Source: Actinomadura livida
GTDB taxonomy: Bacteria; Actinomycetota; Actinomycetes; Streptosporangiales; Streptosporangiaceae
DNA length: 64,000 bases
NCBI RefSeq assembly: GCF_014648675.1
Contig: NZ_BMRO01000003.1
Coordinates: 1 to 64,000 of the forward strand
Direction of reading: 5' to 3'
The translations under genes were made by a program, and so were the position numbers. Shown here in pieces: positions 37,630 through 47,693 of this stretch. The notes beneath the pieces were generated by a model, which saw only the letters and a program-made list of their open reading frames with translations, did no database searches and was not told the DNA's origin. Position 1 is the stretch's first letter; each line of letters opens with the position of its first letter.

Positions 37630-39453
37630 TCACACGCTGCGACCGGCTCCCTGGTTGGCCGAACGCGCCTTGTAGGCGGCGGTACGGGCCGCCTTGGCGG
37701 TCGCCCTGTCGGGGTGGTGCGCGCCCAGGGCCTCCAGGACGTCGGCCACACCGGGATGGTCGGTGCGCCACAGTTCGTCGACCATCTGCTCCATCTCCGT
37801 CCCCGGCGGGGTGTCGAGGAGCGCCGCCTCGACCGCCTCCTCGGGTTCGGCGGTCTCCAGCATCCCTGCGACGGTGTCGACGAACACCCACAGGTACTCC
37901 TCGCGGGCCAGCTCCCGTCCCGATGGGTCCCCCGTGGCGTTCAGCCAAAGCGCGGCGTAGGGCGAGACGAGCGGATGCTCCTGCGCGGCGCGGACCACGC
38001 CGGCGGCCTCCGGGCCGATGCGGTGCAGGACGGCCGCCGCCAGGTTGCGCGCGCCCGGACCGCCGGTGCGCATGACGTCCAGGAGGTCGGCGGCGGCGTC
38101 CTTGGGGTCCTGGCCGGCCAGCCAGCCGTCGATCTCCTCGTCCGCGGCCTCCGGCCGGTACCAGGTGAGGCCGGCGATGAGCTCGGAGGCCCTGGCGCCG
38201 GCCAGCTCGCCGACGACCGGCGCGGTGAAGCCGTCCGCGATGAGCAGCTCCCGCACGGCCCACACGCCCAGCGGCGTCAGCTCGCGCCCCTCACCGGACT
38301 CTTCCGCACCGGACTTCTGGACGACGCCCCATTCCTCCAGGGTCGCCAGTTCGAGGTGGAACGCGTCCGACACGAGCGCCGGCATGCCATCGGCGTCGGA
38401 CAGGTCGTAGGCCTCCTCAACGTGGTCGAGCAACGCGCCGAGAAGGGTCGCGGGCTCCGTCGGCTCTTCCTGCTCGTACAGGTGGATGAGGACGCCGGTC
38501 ATCTCGTTCTGGACGAGTTCCACCGCGTCCAGGCCGTCGGCATAGTCGTGGCCGGGCACCGCCAGAGCGTCGAACAGCGGCAGCCAGGCGCCGAGCAGCG
38601 TCGTGTCATCGGTGGAACGGAGGCCGTCCAGGGCGGGGCCCGGGCCGGCCGTACCGTCGTCGGCCGTGATCATTTCCGCCTCGACGGCGGCCCACCAGAA
38701 CCGCTCCAGCTCCCCCGAGTCCTCCATCTGGCCGTGGCGCCGCGGGGTGTCCAGGCCGAGCACGGCACCGGCGGCCTCGGCGTCGGCCTCGGTGAGCGTG
38801 TCGTGCTCGGTGAGGTCACGCTCGCCCGTCCAGTCGGCCAGGGCGAGGGTGAGGCGGGTCAGGCGGGACCGGCGCACGGCGTCCGCCAGCTCCGCCTGCG
38901 GGGCGAGATGCACCGGCGGGACGACCAGCTCCTCGACCTGGCGCAGGTAGCCCTCGGTGCGGGCGTAGCGCTCGTGGTCGGGCAGCGCCTCGAAGTCGCT
39001 GATCCACGCCTCGACCGCCTCCTGGTCGTCCAGGGAGACCCCGTCGGCCTGCATCAGCCCGCCGATGACCTCCGCGGCGGCCTGCCGCTCCTCGGTGTCC
39101 ACCGAGGCGACGAGCTCCTCGAACTCGGGCCCGATCCGGTCGATCTCGGCCTCCAGGCCGGCGGCGGCGTCAGGCGTGACGGCCTTCGTGTCGCGCAGGT
39201 ACGCGGCGATCCGGCGGAGGACGTCCAGGATCGTGGGGACGTCCTCGCGCCCGGCGACCACGGACTCGGGGAACACCTTCAGCAGGAGCTCGCGCAGATG
39301 CTCCGGAGTGAGCGCATCCGGGCCGGGCAGGCCCATCTCCTTCTGCGCGAGGTCGAGCAGGATCCGAGCTCCCGGCTCGTCCAGCGCCTTGCCGTGTTCG
39401 TCCGCCCACCGCCGCAGGTCGCCCACGGTGGTCTCCACCCAGTTGTCGGCCAC
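37630..39453 (-). CDS. Large acidic protein of unknown function
   Basis: A 607-residue acidic, soluble, largely helical protein. I do not recognise a named family. The N-terminus carries a short LRRWADEHGKAL segment, and residues from about 450 onward have HEAT-like spacing (MRTGGPGARNLAAAVLHRIGPEA; ALGAHHPDRATAKAARTAAYKAR). No signal peptide or membrane helix. GTG start 16 bp after priA; it lies between priA and def and is probably co-expressed with them. Similar long uncharacterised proteins near priA or def occur in related actinobacteria, but I cannot assign a role. Confidence 0.8.
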   Translation of the reverse strand: MADNWVETTVGDLRRWADEHGKALDEPGARILLDLAQKEMGLPGPDALTPEHLRELLLKVFPESVVAGREDVPTILDVLRRIAAYLRDTKAVTPDAAAGLEAEIDRIGPEFEELVASVDTEERQAAAEVIGGLMQADGVSLDDQEAVEAWISDFEALPDHERYARTEGYLRQVEELVVPPVHLAPQAELADAVRRSRLTRLTLALADWTGERDLTEHDTLTEADAEAAGAVLGLDTPRRHGQMEDSGELERFWWAAVEAEMITADDGTAGPGPALDGLRSTDDTTLLGAWLPLFDALAVPGHDYADGLDAVELVQNEMTGVLIHLYEQEEPTEPATLLGALLDHVEEAYDLSDADGMPALVSDAFHLELATLEEWGVVQKSGAEESGEGRELTPLGVWAVRELLIADGFTAPVVGELAGARASELIAGLTWYRPEAADEEIDGWLAGQDPKDAAADLLDVMRTGGPGARNLAAAVLHRIGPEAAGVVRAAQEHPLVSPYAALWLNATGDPSGRELAREEYLWVFVDTVAGMLETAEPEEAVEAALLDTPPGTEMEQMVDELWRTDHPGVADVLEALGAHHPDRATAKAARTAAYKARSANQGAGRSV

Positions 39454-39469
39454 GCGAGAACCCTATTGG

Positions 39470-41605
39470 TCAGATCAACTCCAGGGGGTCGATCTGGACT
39501 CGTACGGTCTCCGTGGCCTTGCGCGCGCTGCGCACGCCCTGGGCTTCCTTCAGCGCGCGCGCCAGCGCGTGTCCTGCGGCCCGGGGCACGCGGATCAGTG
39601 CGCGCTCCTTGTCCTGGGCGTCGGTTCCCGCCTGCGGGCCGGGAGCCGGCGGGACGGGGACGGGCCCGAGCACCTCCGCGCCTTCGGGCAGCCGGGCGTC
39701 GGCCAGGAGGTCCCGGATGGCCGCGGGCGTCCCGGTCAGGGAGGCCATCCGCGCCGCGGGCGGGAAACCGACATCCCTGCGCTCGGCCAGCTCGCGCTCC
39801 GCGTAGGTGACCGGGTCCCACCGGACGAGGGCCTGGACGGCGGGCAGCGTCCCTTCCGCTGCCACCACGACCGGCCCCTGCGCGCGCACGAGCGCCGCCG
39901 CGTTCATCCAGCGCCGCAGCGTCTCCTCCCCGGCGCGAAGGTCCGGCCGCCCTAGCAGCACCCAGCCGTCCAGCAGCAGCGCGGCCCGGTAGCCGTCCTC
40001 CGCGGGCGGTTCCGCCCCGGGCGTGGCCACCACTAGAGCCCGTTCTGGGCCGACCCGTTCGAGGATGGCGTCCCGGCCGGAGGTGCGCACCGGCACGCCG
40101 GGGAACGCCCTGCCCAGCTCCTCCGCCGTGCGTTTGGCGCCCACCACCACGGCACGCACCTGGAAGAAGCCGCACTCGGGGCAGTGCCAATCGCCCGCGA
40201 TGCGCCCGCACCACCGGCAGTGCGGAGCGGCATGGGACGACGGCAGCGACAGCGGCCCCTGGCAGGCCGCGCACTGGGCCGGGGTACGGCAGCGCCCGCA
40301 CGCGATGCCCGGCACGTATCCGCGCCTCGGCACCTGCACCAGGACGGGCCCGTCCTGCAACGCCTGCCGCGCCGCTTCGAACGCGACGTTCGGCAGGCGC
40401 GCGGTACGGGCGGCGGCGTCCCGGGCGAGCTGGGCGTCCTCGCCGACGTAGCGGACGCGGGGCATCGCCGTCCGGACGCGCTGCCGGTCCGCCGCGAGCG
40501 CGTGCGCCCAGCCGGTCTCGACGAGCTGGGTGGCGTCGGTGGTCCGCGTGTACCCGCCGATCAGCGCCGCCGCGCCCGCCCTGTGGGCGCGCAGGGCGAG
40601 GACCTCGCGCGGATGCGGGTACGGCGCGTGCGGCTCGGCGTGGACGTCGTCCCCGTCGTCCCACAGCACGACCAGGCCGAGATCGGCGACGGGGGCGAAC
40701 ATGGCGGCGCGCGTGCCCACCACCGCCCGCGCGGAGCCGCGCAGGACGGCCAGCCACCTCCGGTAGCGCTCCGCCGGGCCGAGTTCCGCCGTCAGCGCGA
40801 CGTGCAGGCCCTCCCCCAGCTCCGCCTCCAGCGCGGCGTCCATCCGCGCCACATCGCGGCCGTCGGCCACGACGACCAGTGCGCCGCGTCCACTTCGCAG
40901 GGCCACGGCGACTGCGCGCGCTATGGCGGCCGTCCAGTCGGGCCCGGGCAGGGCCGTCCACACCGCCCGGGGCGCCCTGCCATCAGCCAGAGCGCTCAGG
41001 AACGACGCCCCCGCCGGGTAGTCACGCCATACGCCGACGTCCACTTCGGCGCCGTCATCGGGCGGTTCGGCGTCGTCACCGGGCGCGGCCCCAGGTTCCG
41101 CCTCTACACGGGCGTGCCGCGGTGGGACGGCGAGCCGGAGCACGTCCGCGAACGTCCCCGCGTACCGGTCGGCGACCTCCCGCACCAGCGCCGCCACCTC
41201 CGCGGTGAGCACGGCCTCGGACGACGTGACCCGCTCCAGGTACAGGAGCTTCCCGTCGTGGCCGCTCTCGGCGACCCGCTCCAGCAGGAAACCGTCGACG
41301 AGCTGCCCGGCGAAACGCACCCGCACGCGGCAGCCGGGCACGGCCTTGGCGGCCAGCTCGGCGGGAACCAGGTAGTCGAAGGGCCGGTCCAGGTGGGGCA
41401 GGGACATGTCGACCGCGATCCGCGCGACGGGGAGTTCCTCGGCGGGCCGCCGCGCACCCTTCTTCGCGGCCTTCCCCGACTTGGCGGACCTGCCCGGCTT
41501 GGCGGACTTGCCCGGCTTAGCGGACTTGCCCGGCCCGTCCACGGGCCGCTCCGGCAGATCGCCCAGCCCCGGGATGAGGTCCGTCCCCCCGCCGTCCTTC
41601 GTCAC
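39470..41605 (-). CDS. priA: Primosomal protein N' (PriA), Walker-deficient actinobacterial type
   Basis: A 711-residue PriA. The N-terminal DNA-binding domain (VARIAVDMSLPHLDRPFDYLVP) and the zinc-binding cysteines (CGRCRTPAQCAACQ and CRWCGRIAGDWHCPECG) are intact. The helicase core lacks Walker A, since the expected GxTGSGKT position reads ALPGPDWTAAI. The DEEH box is replaced by WDDGDD. Actinobacterial PriAs share this loss, so a structural replication-restart role without helicase activity is likely. An N-terminal Lys/Ala/Gly-rich repeat (PGKSAKPGKSAKPG) is a disordered extension. GTG start. Confidence 0.93.
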   Translation of the reverse strand: MTKDGGGTDLIPGLGDLPERPVDGPGKSAKPGKSAKPGRSAKSGKAAKKGARRPAEELPVARIAVDMSLPHLDRPFDYLVPAELAAKAVPGCRVRVRFAGQLVDGFLLERVAESGHDGKLLYLERVTSSEAVLTAEVAALVREVADRYAGTFADVLRLAVPPRHARVEAEPGAAPGDDAEPPDDGAEVDVGVWRDYPAGASFLSALADGRAPRAVWTALPGPDWTAAIARAVAVALRSGRGALVVVADGRDVARMDAALEAELGEGLHVALTAELGPAERYRRWLAVLRGSARAVVGTRAAMFAPVADLGLVVLWDDGDDVHAEPHAPYPHPREVLALRAHRAGAAALIGGYTRTTDATQLVETGWAHALAADRQRVRTAMPRVRYVGEDAQLARDAAARTARLPNVAFEAARQALQDGPVLVQVPRRGYVPGIACGRCRTPAQCAACQGPLSLPSSHAAPHCRWCGRIAGDWHCPECGFFQVRAVVVGAKRTAEELGRAFPGVPVRTSGRDAILERVGPERALVVATPGAEPPAEDGYRAALLLDGWVLLGRPDLRAGEETLRRWMNAAALVRAQGPVVVAAEGTLPAVQALVRWDPVTYAERELAERRDVGFPPAARMASLTGTPAAIRDLLADARLPEGAEVLGPVPVPPAPGPQAGTDAQDKERALIRVPRAAGHALARALKEAQGVRSARKATETVRVQIDPLELI

Positions 41606-41762
41606 GACCCCGTCCTACCAGATCAGCCCGACAGCCGACCGCGCACGCTAGGGTTGATCCGTTCGAACGGGGTGCGCATCCGCCGGTCGCGCCGGTCGAC
41701 CGCCCGATGCCTCCCGAGCCCCAGCCGCCCGACGAGCCCGTGCAGGCGATGACAACCAGGCG

Positions 41763-43427
41763 ATGACAACACCGCATACCCGAGAGCGGGCGGACGCTCC
41801 TGCCCTGGAGAGCGCGTCGCGCCGCTCCCCGTCCCCGGCGCCCTGGAGAAAGTGGGCGAACCCGCGTCACCCCGTGGTGGCGGCCACGTTCGCCTCGGCC
41901 GTCCTCCACCTCGTGTGGGCGCTGTACCTGGCGACGGAAGGCGGTGACCTCGCGGCGCAGGCCGCGTGGACGGACTTCGTCTGGCAGCACCCAGACGCCG
42001 CGTACAGCTTCGCCTGGTACGGCGGGATGCACCCGGCGTCCTACAGCGTCCTGTCCCCGCACCTCATGGCGCTGTTCGGCATCCGCACGGTCGCCGTGGT
42101 GACAGGCACGGTCTCGGCGGCGCTCACCGCGCACCTCCTGCGGCGGTTCAAGGCGCCCGTGGCGCTGCCCGCCTCCCTCTGGGTCGCGTTCGCGCTGGCA
42201 TGCAACGCCGCGTCCGGCCGGACCACGTTCGGGCTGGGCCTCATGTTCGCGCTCCTGGCGACGATCGCGGCGTTCACCCGCCGCGGCACCCCCGCCCTGC
42301 GCGCGGCGGGGATGGTCGTCCTCAGCCTCCTCGCGTCGCTGGCGAGCCCGGTCGCGGGCCTCTTCCTCCTCGTGCTGGCCGCCGCGCTGTTCCTGACCGG
42401 GCGCCGCCGCGCCGGGGTCTGCCTCGCCGTGGGCCTGCCCCTCGTCGTGGGCACGACGAGCCTGCTGTTCCCCTTCGACGGCATCCAGCCCATCTCGTTC
42501 ACCGCCATCGTCCTGCCCGCCGTCACCGGCGTGATCGCCGTGCTGACGTGCGCGCCGAAGAACTGGACCCTCGTCCGGGTCGGCGCCGCCGTGTACCTGG
42601 CCGGGATCGTCCTGACGTGGCTGATCCCGTCCCCGGTCGGCAGCAACGTCGAGCGGCTCTCGCTGCTGTTCGGCGGGATGTTCCTGCTGTCGGCCGTCGC
42701 GCGCGCGCAGGGCCGCCTGCGGATCGCCGTCCTGTCCCTGGCCTTCATCGTCACCGCGTCCTGGCAGGTCGTGAAGCCCGTCGACGACCTCATCCACACC
42801 GAACCCGCCGACGAGGCCGCCGCGCACGCCAGCGGCCTCGTCACCGAGCTGACGAACCTCGGCGCCGGCAAGGGGCGCATCGAGGTCGTCCCGCTGCGCT
42901 CCCACTGGGAGGCGGCGGGGATGAGCCGCCACTTCAACCTCGCGCGCGGCTGGAACCGCCAGGTCGACGCCGAACGCCACGGCCTGTTCTACGAGGACGG
43001 CGCGCTGACGTCCGACTCCTACCGCGACTGGCTGCACAAGTGGGCGGTGCAGTACGTCGTCCTGCCCGAGCAGGAGAACGACTGGGCGGCGCAGGAGGAG
43101 GCCGCGCTCGTCGCCGAGGGCCAGCCGTACCTGACGGAGATCTGGCACGACGAGCACTGGCGGCTGTACCGCGTCCTGCGGGCGACGCCCCTGGTCGACC
43201 GCCCGGCGTCCGTCCACGAGCTCGACGCGGGCGAACTCGTCGTGGACATGCCGTCGAGCGGTTCCGTCCTGGTGCGCGCCTACTGGTCGCCCTGGCTGAG
43301 GGTGACGGGCGGGGACGCGTGCCTGGCGCGCGAGGGCGAGTTCATCCGGCTGCAGGCGGACGGGCCCGGCCGCTACACCATCGGCGCCCGCTACGGCCTC
43401 CGGCGCGGCAACCACTGCGCCCCCTGA
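41763..43427 (+). CDS. Multi-spanning membrane protein, glycosyltransferase (GT-C)-like
   Basis: A 554-residue protein with about ten hydrophobic helices (residues 40-330), and a soluble extracytoplasmic-type domain of about 200 residues at the C-terminus. An acidic pair EGGDLAAQ follows the first helix, as in GT-C glycosyltransferases, and a conserved-looking WLHKWAVQYVVLPE lies in the tail domain. Lipid-linked sugar transfer is possible but unproven; I see no diagnostic catalytic motif. It is divergent from priA and ends at a strong terminator shared with metK. Confidence 0.75.
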   Translation: MTTPHTRERADAPALESASRRSPSPAPWRKWANPRHPVVAATFASAVLHLVWALYLATEGGDLAAQAAWTDFVWQHPDAAYSFAWYGGMHPASYSVLSPHLMALFGIRTVAVVTGTVSAALTAHLLRRFKAPVALPASLWVAFALACNAASGRTTFGLGLMFALLATIAAFTRRGTPALRAAGMVVLSLLASLASPVAGLFLLVLAAALFLTGRRRAGVCLAVGLPLVVGTTSLLFPFDGIQPISFTAIVLPAVTGVIAVLTCAPKNWTLVRVGAAVYLAGIVLTWLIPSPVGSNVERLSLLFGGMFLLSAVARAQGRLRIAVLSLAFIVTASWQVVKPVDDLIHTEPADEAAAHASGLVTELTNLGAGKGRIEVVPLRSHWEAAGMSRHFNLARGWNRQVDAERHGLFYEDGALTSDSYRDWLHKWAVQYVVLPEQENDWAAQEEAALVAEGQPYLTEIWHDEHWRLYRVLRATPLVDRPASVHELDAGELVVDMPSSGSVLVRAYWSPWLRVTGGDACLAREGEFIRLQADGPGRYTIGARYGLRRGNHCAP

Positions 43428-43474
43428 GCGGACACGGCCGACCGCCACGCCGAACGAAACACCGCACGCACGAA

Positions 43475-43507
43475 GAAGAGCCCCGGGCGACGTCCCCGGG
43501 GCTCTTC
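43475..43507. terminator. Strong bidirectional terminator hairpin
   Basis: A perfect 13-bp stem, GAAGAGCCCCGGG (43475-43487) with its complement at 43495-43507, and a 7-nt loop. It lies between the convergent membrane-protein gene (stop 43427) and metK (stop 43539), and is followed by CCGTTT on the plus strand. Confidence 0.85.
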
Positions 43508-43538
43508 CCGTTTGCCGGACCACGGTCCGGACGGTCGG

Positions 43539-44732
43539 CTACAGGCCGGCGGCGGAGGCCAGGTCCTTGGCGCGGTCCGTCGACTCCCAGGAGAAGTCGG
43601 GCTCGCTCCGGCCGAAGTGGCCGTACGCGGCGGTCTGCTGGTAGATCGGGCGGAGCAGGTCCAGGTCGCGGACGATCGCGGCCGGGCGCAGGTCGAAGAC
43701 CTCGGAGATCGCCTTCTCGATCTTCTCGGGGGCGACCTTCTCGGTGCCGAAGGTCTCCACGAAAACCCCGACCGGGTGGGCCTTGCCGATCGCGTAGGCG
43801 ACCTGGACCTCGGCGCGGTCGGCGAGCTGCGCGGCGACGATGTTCTTGGCGACCCAGCGCATCGCGTACGCGGCGGACCGGTCGACCTTGGACGGGTCCT
43901 TCCCGGAGAACGCGCCGCCGCCGTGCCGCGCCATGCCGCCGTAGGTGTCCACGATGATCTTGCGGCCGGTGAGCCCGGCGTCGCCCATCGGGCCGCCGAT
44001 CTCGAAGCGGCCGGTCGGGTTGACCAGCAGCCGGTAGCCCTCGGTGTCGAGCTCGAACCCGGCGAGCACCGGGTCGACGACGTGCTCCTTGATGTCCGGG
44101 GCCAGCAGTTCCTTCAGGTCGATGTCGGGGGCGTGCTGGCTGGACACGACGACGGTGTCGAGGCGGACGCCGCGGTCGCCGTCGTACTCGATGGTGACCT
44201 GGGTCTTGCCGTCGGGGCGCAGGTAGGGGACGTCGCCGCTCTTGCGGACGGCGGACAGCCGGTGCGCGAGCCGGTGCGCGAGCGTGATCGGCAGCGGCAT
44301 GAGGTCGGGCGACTCGTTGGTGGCGTAGCCGAACATCAGCCCCTGGTCGCCGGCGCCCTGCCGGTCCAGCTCGTCGACGCCCTCGCCCTCGCGGGCCTCG
44401 TAAGCGTCGTCGACGCCCTGCGCGATGTCGGGCGACTGGGCGCCGATGGACACCGACACACCGCAGGAGTGGCCGTCGAAGCCCTTCTTTGACGAGTCGT
44501 AGCCGATCTCCAGGATCTTCTCGCGGATCACGCCGGGGATGTCCACGTAGGTCTCGGTGGTGACCTCACCGGCGACGTGGACCTGCCCGGTCGTGATCAT
44601 CGTTTCGACGGCGACCCGGCTCTTCGGGTCGTCCTTGAGCATCGAGTCGAGGATCGCGTCGCTGATCTGGTCCGCGATCTTGTCCGGGTGTCCTTCGGTG
44701 ACGGACTCGGAGGTGAACAGGCGGCGAGGCAC
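43539..44732 (-). CDS. metK: S-adenosylmethionine synthetase
   Basis: A 397-residue enzyme making SAM from Met and ATP. The ATP-site [16 protein letters not shown] (residues 14-29), [15 protein letters not shown] near 130, and the phosphate loop [16 protein letters not shown] near 280 are all present. GTG start with AAGGAG 9 nt upstream. I looked for a SAM riboswitch in the 217-bp upstream gap and saw none. Downstream of coaBC but separated from it, so probably a separate transcript. Confidence 0.97.
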   Translation of the reverse strand: MPRRLFTSESVTEGHPDKIADQISDAILDSMLKDDPKSRVAVETMITTGQVHVAGEVTTETYVDIPGVIREKILEIGYDSSKKGFDGHSCGVSVSIGAQSPDIAQGVDDAYEAREGEGVDELDRQGAGDQGLMFGYATNESPDLMPLPITLAHRLAHRLSAVRKSGDVPYLRPDGKTQVTIEYDGDRGVRLDTVVVSSQHAPDIDLKELLAPDIKEHVVDPVLAGFELDTEGYRLLVNPTGRFEIGGPMGDAGLTGRKIIVDTYGGMARHGGGAFSGKDPSKVDRSAAYAMRWVAKNIVAAQLADRAEVQVAYAIGKAHPVGVFVETFGTEKVAPEKIEKAISEVFDLRPAAIVRDLDLLRPIYQQTAAYGHFGRSEPDFSWESTDRAKDLASAAGL

Positions 44733-44949
44733 GTACGTGAACTCCTTGCAGCGGCTGCTGACTGTCGTCGCAGGGACGGATGTCTTGTCGAGTTCGGCAG
44801 GGGACCCCGCCCCCCGCCGGGTTTCCCACGGGTGTCATTGCGGAGTCTAGCGGGAACGCCGAACGCCGCCGCGATCGCCGGGAGACGCGGGGGCCTCCGC
44901 CGCGCCGGCCGGCGGCGCACCGGCCGCGGGCCGCCGGGCGGGGACGGCG

Positions 44950-46170
44950 TCAGCCGGCCGGCGGCGGGACGAGGCGTGCGGCGACCTGGTCCCAGACGAC
45001 CTCGGCCAGCGCCTCCTTGGCGCCGCGCGGCACCTCGGTCTGCGAGCCGTCCGCGCCGAGGATCACCGCGGCGTTGTCCGGCCGCCCGAACGTGAGCCCC
45101 TCCCCGACCTGGTTGACGACGAGCAGGTCGCAGCGCTTGCGGGCGAGCTTGGCGCGGCCGTTCTCCAGGACGTCGTCGGTCTCGGCCGCGAAGCCCACGA
45201 TCACCTGCCCGGGGCGGCGCCTCTCGCCGAGCTCGGCGAGGATGTCGGGGTTCTTGGCCAGCCGGATCGGCTCCGGCTCGCTTCCCTCGGACTTCTTGAT
45301 CTTGGAGCCCTGGTAGCCGGCCGGGCGGAAGTCGGCGACGGCGGCGGCCATGACGACCGCGTCGGCGGCGCCGGCGGCCTTCAGGACGGCCTCGCGCATG
45401 TCCTCGGCCGACTCCACGGGCACGATCTCGGCCCCGGCCGGGTCGGGCAGGGCGACGTTGGCGGAGACGAGCGTCACGCGGGCGCCGCGGGCCACGGCGG
45501 TGCGGGCGAGCGCGTAGCCCTGCAGGCCCGACGAGCGGTTCCCGAGGAAGCGGACGGGGTCGAGGGCCTCGCGGGTGCCGCCGGCCGAGACGACGACGTG
45601 CCGCCCGGCGAGGTCGCGGCCGTCCGCGCCGCGCGCCAGCACGTGCCGGGCGACCTCGAACAGCTCGGCGGGCTCGGGCAGCCGGCCGGGGCCGGTGTCC
45701 TTGCCGGTGAGGCGCCCGGACGCCGGTTCGACGACGACGGCGCCGCGGCTCCGCAGCGTCGCCGCGTTCGCCCGCGTCGCGGGATGCTCCCACATCTCGG
45801 TGTGCATCGCGGGCGCGAACACGACCGGGCAGCGGGCGGTGAGCAGGGTGTTGGTGAGCAGGTCGTCCGCCAGGCCGCCGGCGGCCCGGGCGAGCAGGTC
45901 GGCGGTGGCGGGGGCGACGAAGACCAGGTCGGCCTGCTGCCCGAGCCTGACGTGCGGGACGTCGGCGACGCCGTCCCACACCCCCGTCGAGACCGGTTTC
46001 CCCGACAGGGCGGCCCAGGTGGGTTCGCCGACGAAGCGGAGCGCGTCCTCGGTCGGGACGACGGTGACGTCGTGGCCCGACTCGGTGAGCCGCCGGAGCA
46101 GTTCGCACACCTTGTACGCGGCGATGCCGGCGCTCACTCCGAGCACGACGCGCGGCTTGGGGGAGGTCAT
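44950..46170 (-). CDS. coaBC: Bifunctional phosphopantothenoylcysteine decarboxylase/synthetase
   Basis: A 406-residue fusion for two steps of coenzyme A synthesis. The CoaC flavoprotein half has GVSAGIAAYKVCELLRRL and PAMHTEMWEHPATRAN (substrate-binding). The CoaB half has SAGGTREALDPVRFLGNRSSG and the CTP-site lysine region KIKKSEGSEPEPIRLAKNPDIL. I use ATG 46170; a GTG 24 bp upstream is possible. As in mycobacterial CoaBC, the region SGRLTGKDTGPGRL lacks the flap cysteine seen in E. coli. Follows rpoZ and gmk. Confidence 0.95.
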   Translation of the reverse strand: MTSPKPRVVLGVSAGIAAYKVCELLRRLTESGHDVTVVPTEDALRFVGEPTWAALSGKPVSTGVWDGVADVPHVRLGQQADLVFVAPATADLLARAAGGLADDLLTNTLLTARCPVVFAPAMHTEMWEHPATRANAATLRSRGAVVVEPASGRLTGKDTGPGRLPEPAELFEVARHVLARGADGRDLAGRHVVVSAGGTREALDPVRFLGNRSSGLQGYALARTAVARGARVTLVSANVALPDPAGAEIVPVESAEDMREAVLKAAGAADAVVMAAAVADFRPAGYQGSKIKKSEGSEPEPIRLAKNPDILAELGERRRPGQVIVGFAAETDDVLENGRAKLARKRCDLLVVNQVGEGLTFGRPDNAAVILGADGSQTEVPRGAKEALAEVVWDQVAARLVPPPAG

Positions 46171-46235
46171 GCCGCCCACTGTGCCATCAGGCACCGGACG
46201 GGTTCCCGCCGGGGTCGCCCCGGGCGGGGCCGCTC

Positions 46236-46490
46236 TCAGCCCTCGATGGGCTCGGCGTTCAGGAGGCCCTCGCGCGTCTCGCGGAGCGCGATCGACAGGG
46301 GCTTCTCCTGGACCTGCGTCTCGACGAGCGGGCCGACGTACTCCAGCAGGCCCTCGCCCAGCTGGGCGTAGTAGGCGTTGATCTGCCGGGCGCGCTTGGC
46401 CGCGATGCTCACGAGGCCGTACTTGGTGTCGACGACTTCGAGGAGCTCGTCGATCGACGGGTTGGTGATGCCCTCATTGCTGGCTGCCAC
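46236..46490 (-). CDS. rpoZ: DNA-directed RNA polymerase omega subunit
   Basis: An 84-residue omega subunit. The conserved block [20 protein letters not shown] (residues 23-42) contacts the beta-prime subunit and aids its folding. The actinobacterial C-terminus ends [16 protein letters not shown]. The GTG at 46490 (AGGGAAGG upstream) is chosen over an upstream extension with no homology. Located between gmk and coaBC, as in most actinobacteria. Confidence 0.95.
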   Translation of the reverse strand: MAASNEGITNPSIDELLEVVDTKYGLVSIAAKRARQINAYYAQLGEGLLEYVGPLVETQVQEKPLSIALRETREGLLNAEPIEG

Positions 46491-46555
46491 TCGGTGGCCT
46501 TCCCTAGGTCTCGCTCCGGTGTTGCGTTCCGCGCCCGCCGGACGCGGCGGACGCA

Positions 46556-47155
46556 CTAGTGAACAGCCATCAAGGCTAGCAGCTCATCGCACACGTCCTG
46601 GACGGACGTGTTGACGAGCGTGACGTCGAACTCCTTCTCGGCGGCGAGCTCGACGCGGGCGGCCGCGAGGCGGCGCTCGACGACCTCGGGGGGCTCGGTG
46701 CCGCGGCCGGTCAGCCGGCGGACGAGCTCCTCCCAGCTGGGCGGCGCGAGGAACACCAGCAGCGCCTCGGGCATGGTGCGGCGCACCTGCCGGGCGCCCT
46801 GGAGGTCGATCTCCAGGAGGACCGGCTCGCCGCGGTCCAGGCGCTCCTCGACGGGCCGCCGCGGGGTCCCGTAGCGGTTGCCCGCGAACTCGGCCCATTC
46901 GAGGAGCTCCCCCTCGTCGACGAGCCGGTCGAAACCGGCGTCGTCGACGAAGAAGTACTGCACACCGTGGGTCTCACCCGGCCGGGGGGGCCGGGTGGTC
47001 ACCGAGACCGACAGCCACACCCGGGGGTGCGCTCGCCGGATCTCGGCGACGACCGTGCTCTTGCCGACGCCCGACGGCCCGGAGAGGACCGTCAGGCGCC
47101 GCGAGAGCGGGCCAGGCGTTTCGGAGCCTTCCGGAGCCGCGTCGAACATTCTCAT
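46556..47155 (-). CDS. gmk: Guanylate kinase
   Basis: A 199-residue GMP kinase. The P-loop [13 protein letters not shown] (about residues 24-36), the GMP site [21 protein letters not shown] and [13 protein letters not shown], and the lid region ending [18 protein letters not shown] are present. Two in-frame ATGs (47155, 47149) can start it. Follows mihF by 153 bp, a classic actinobacterial arrangement. Confidence 0.96.
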   Translation of the reverse strand: MRMFDAAPEGSETPGPLSRRLTVLSGPSGVGKSTVVAEIRRAHPRVWLSVSVTTRPPRPGETHGVQYFFVDDAGFDRLVDEGELLEWAEFAGNRYGTPRRPVEERLDRGEPVLLEIDLQGARQVRRTMPEALLVFLAPPSWEELVRRLTGRGTEPPEVVERRLAAARVELAAEKEFDVTLVNTSVQDVCDELLALMAVH

Positions 47156-47308
47156 CCGGCCCGTCCGGGGACGTGCGCCCCGCGAGGGGCGGCCGGTGAT
47201 GGGAGGCGTTCGGCGCGTGCGCCGGAGCCGGGCGGGATGGTGCCGGTCCCGGGTCGCCCCGGTCCGGCCGCGGCGGCCTGGCCGCAGCGCCCGCCCGTGA
47301 GTCGCGCG

Positions 47309-47635
47309 TCAGCGGTTCGCACTTCCGCCGAACTCACGCTCCAGGGATGCGCGCTGGTTGGCGCCGAGGCCCCGCACACGGCGGGACTCGGCGATGCCCA
47401 GGCGCTCCATGATCTGCTTCGCACGGACCTTGCCCACACCGGGCAGTGATTCGAGGAGCGCCGACACCTTCATCTTTCCGATGACGTCGTCGGACTGACC
47501 CTCTTTGAGAACCTCGGCGAGCGAGGTTCCCCCGTGCTTCAGCTTGTTCTTAACCTCGGCCCGCTCCTTGCGAGCCTTGGCAGCCTTCTCCAGGGCTGCG
47601 GCGCGCTGTTCGGGGGTTAGGGGCGGAAGAGCCAC
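47309..47635 (-). CDS. mihF: Integration host factor, actinobacterial type
   Basis: A 108-residue nucleoid-associated DNA-binding protein. A basic N-terminal helix (PLTPEQRAAALEKAAKARKERAEVKNKLK) precedes a helix-hairpin-helix region, SLPGVGKVRAKQIMERLGI, and a C-terminal RRVRGLGANQRASLEREF. The homologue sIHF bends DNA and affects chromosome compaction and antibiotic production in Streptomyces. GTG start at 47635. The 58-bp leader after a possible 16-codon upstream ORF may affect its translation. Confidence 0.96.
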   Translation of the reverse strand: MALPPLTPEQRAAALEKAAKARKERAEVKNKLKHGGTSLAEVLKEGQSDDVIGKMKVSALLESLPGVGKVRAKQIMERLGIAESRRVRGLGANQRASLEREFGGSANR

Positions 47636-47693
47636 GCCGGGTCACCTCAGGTTTCCACTCGACGGAGTCGGACGGGTTGGGAAACTAGCGAGT

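Noticed and set aside
44733..44949. A SAM riboswitch upstream of metK
   Set aside because: I looked for SAM-I/IV-like conserved blocks on the minus strand and found only GC-rich self-complementary sequence next to the coaBC stop.
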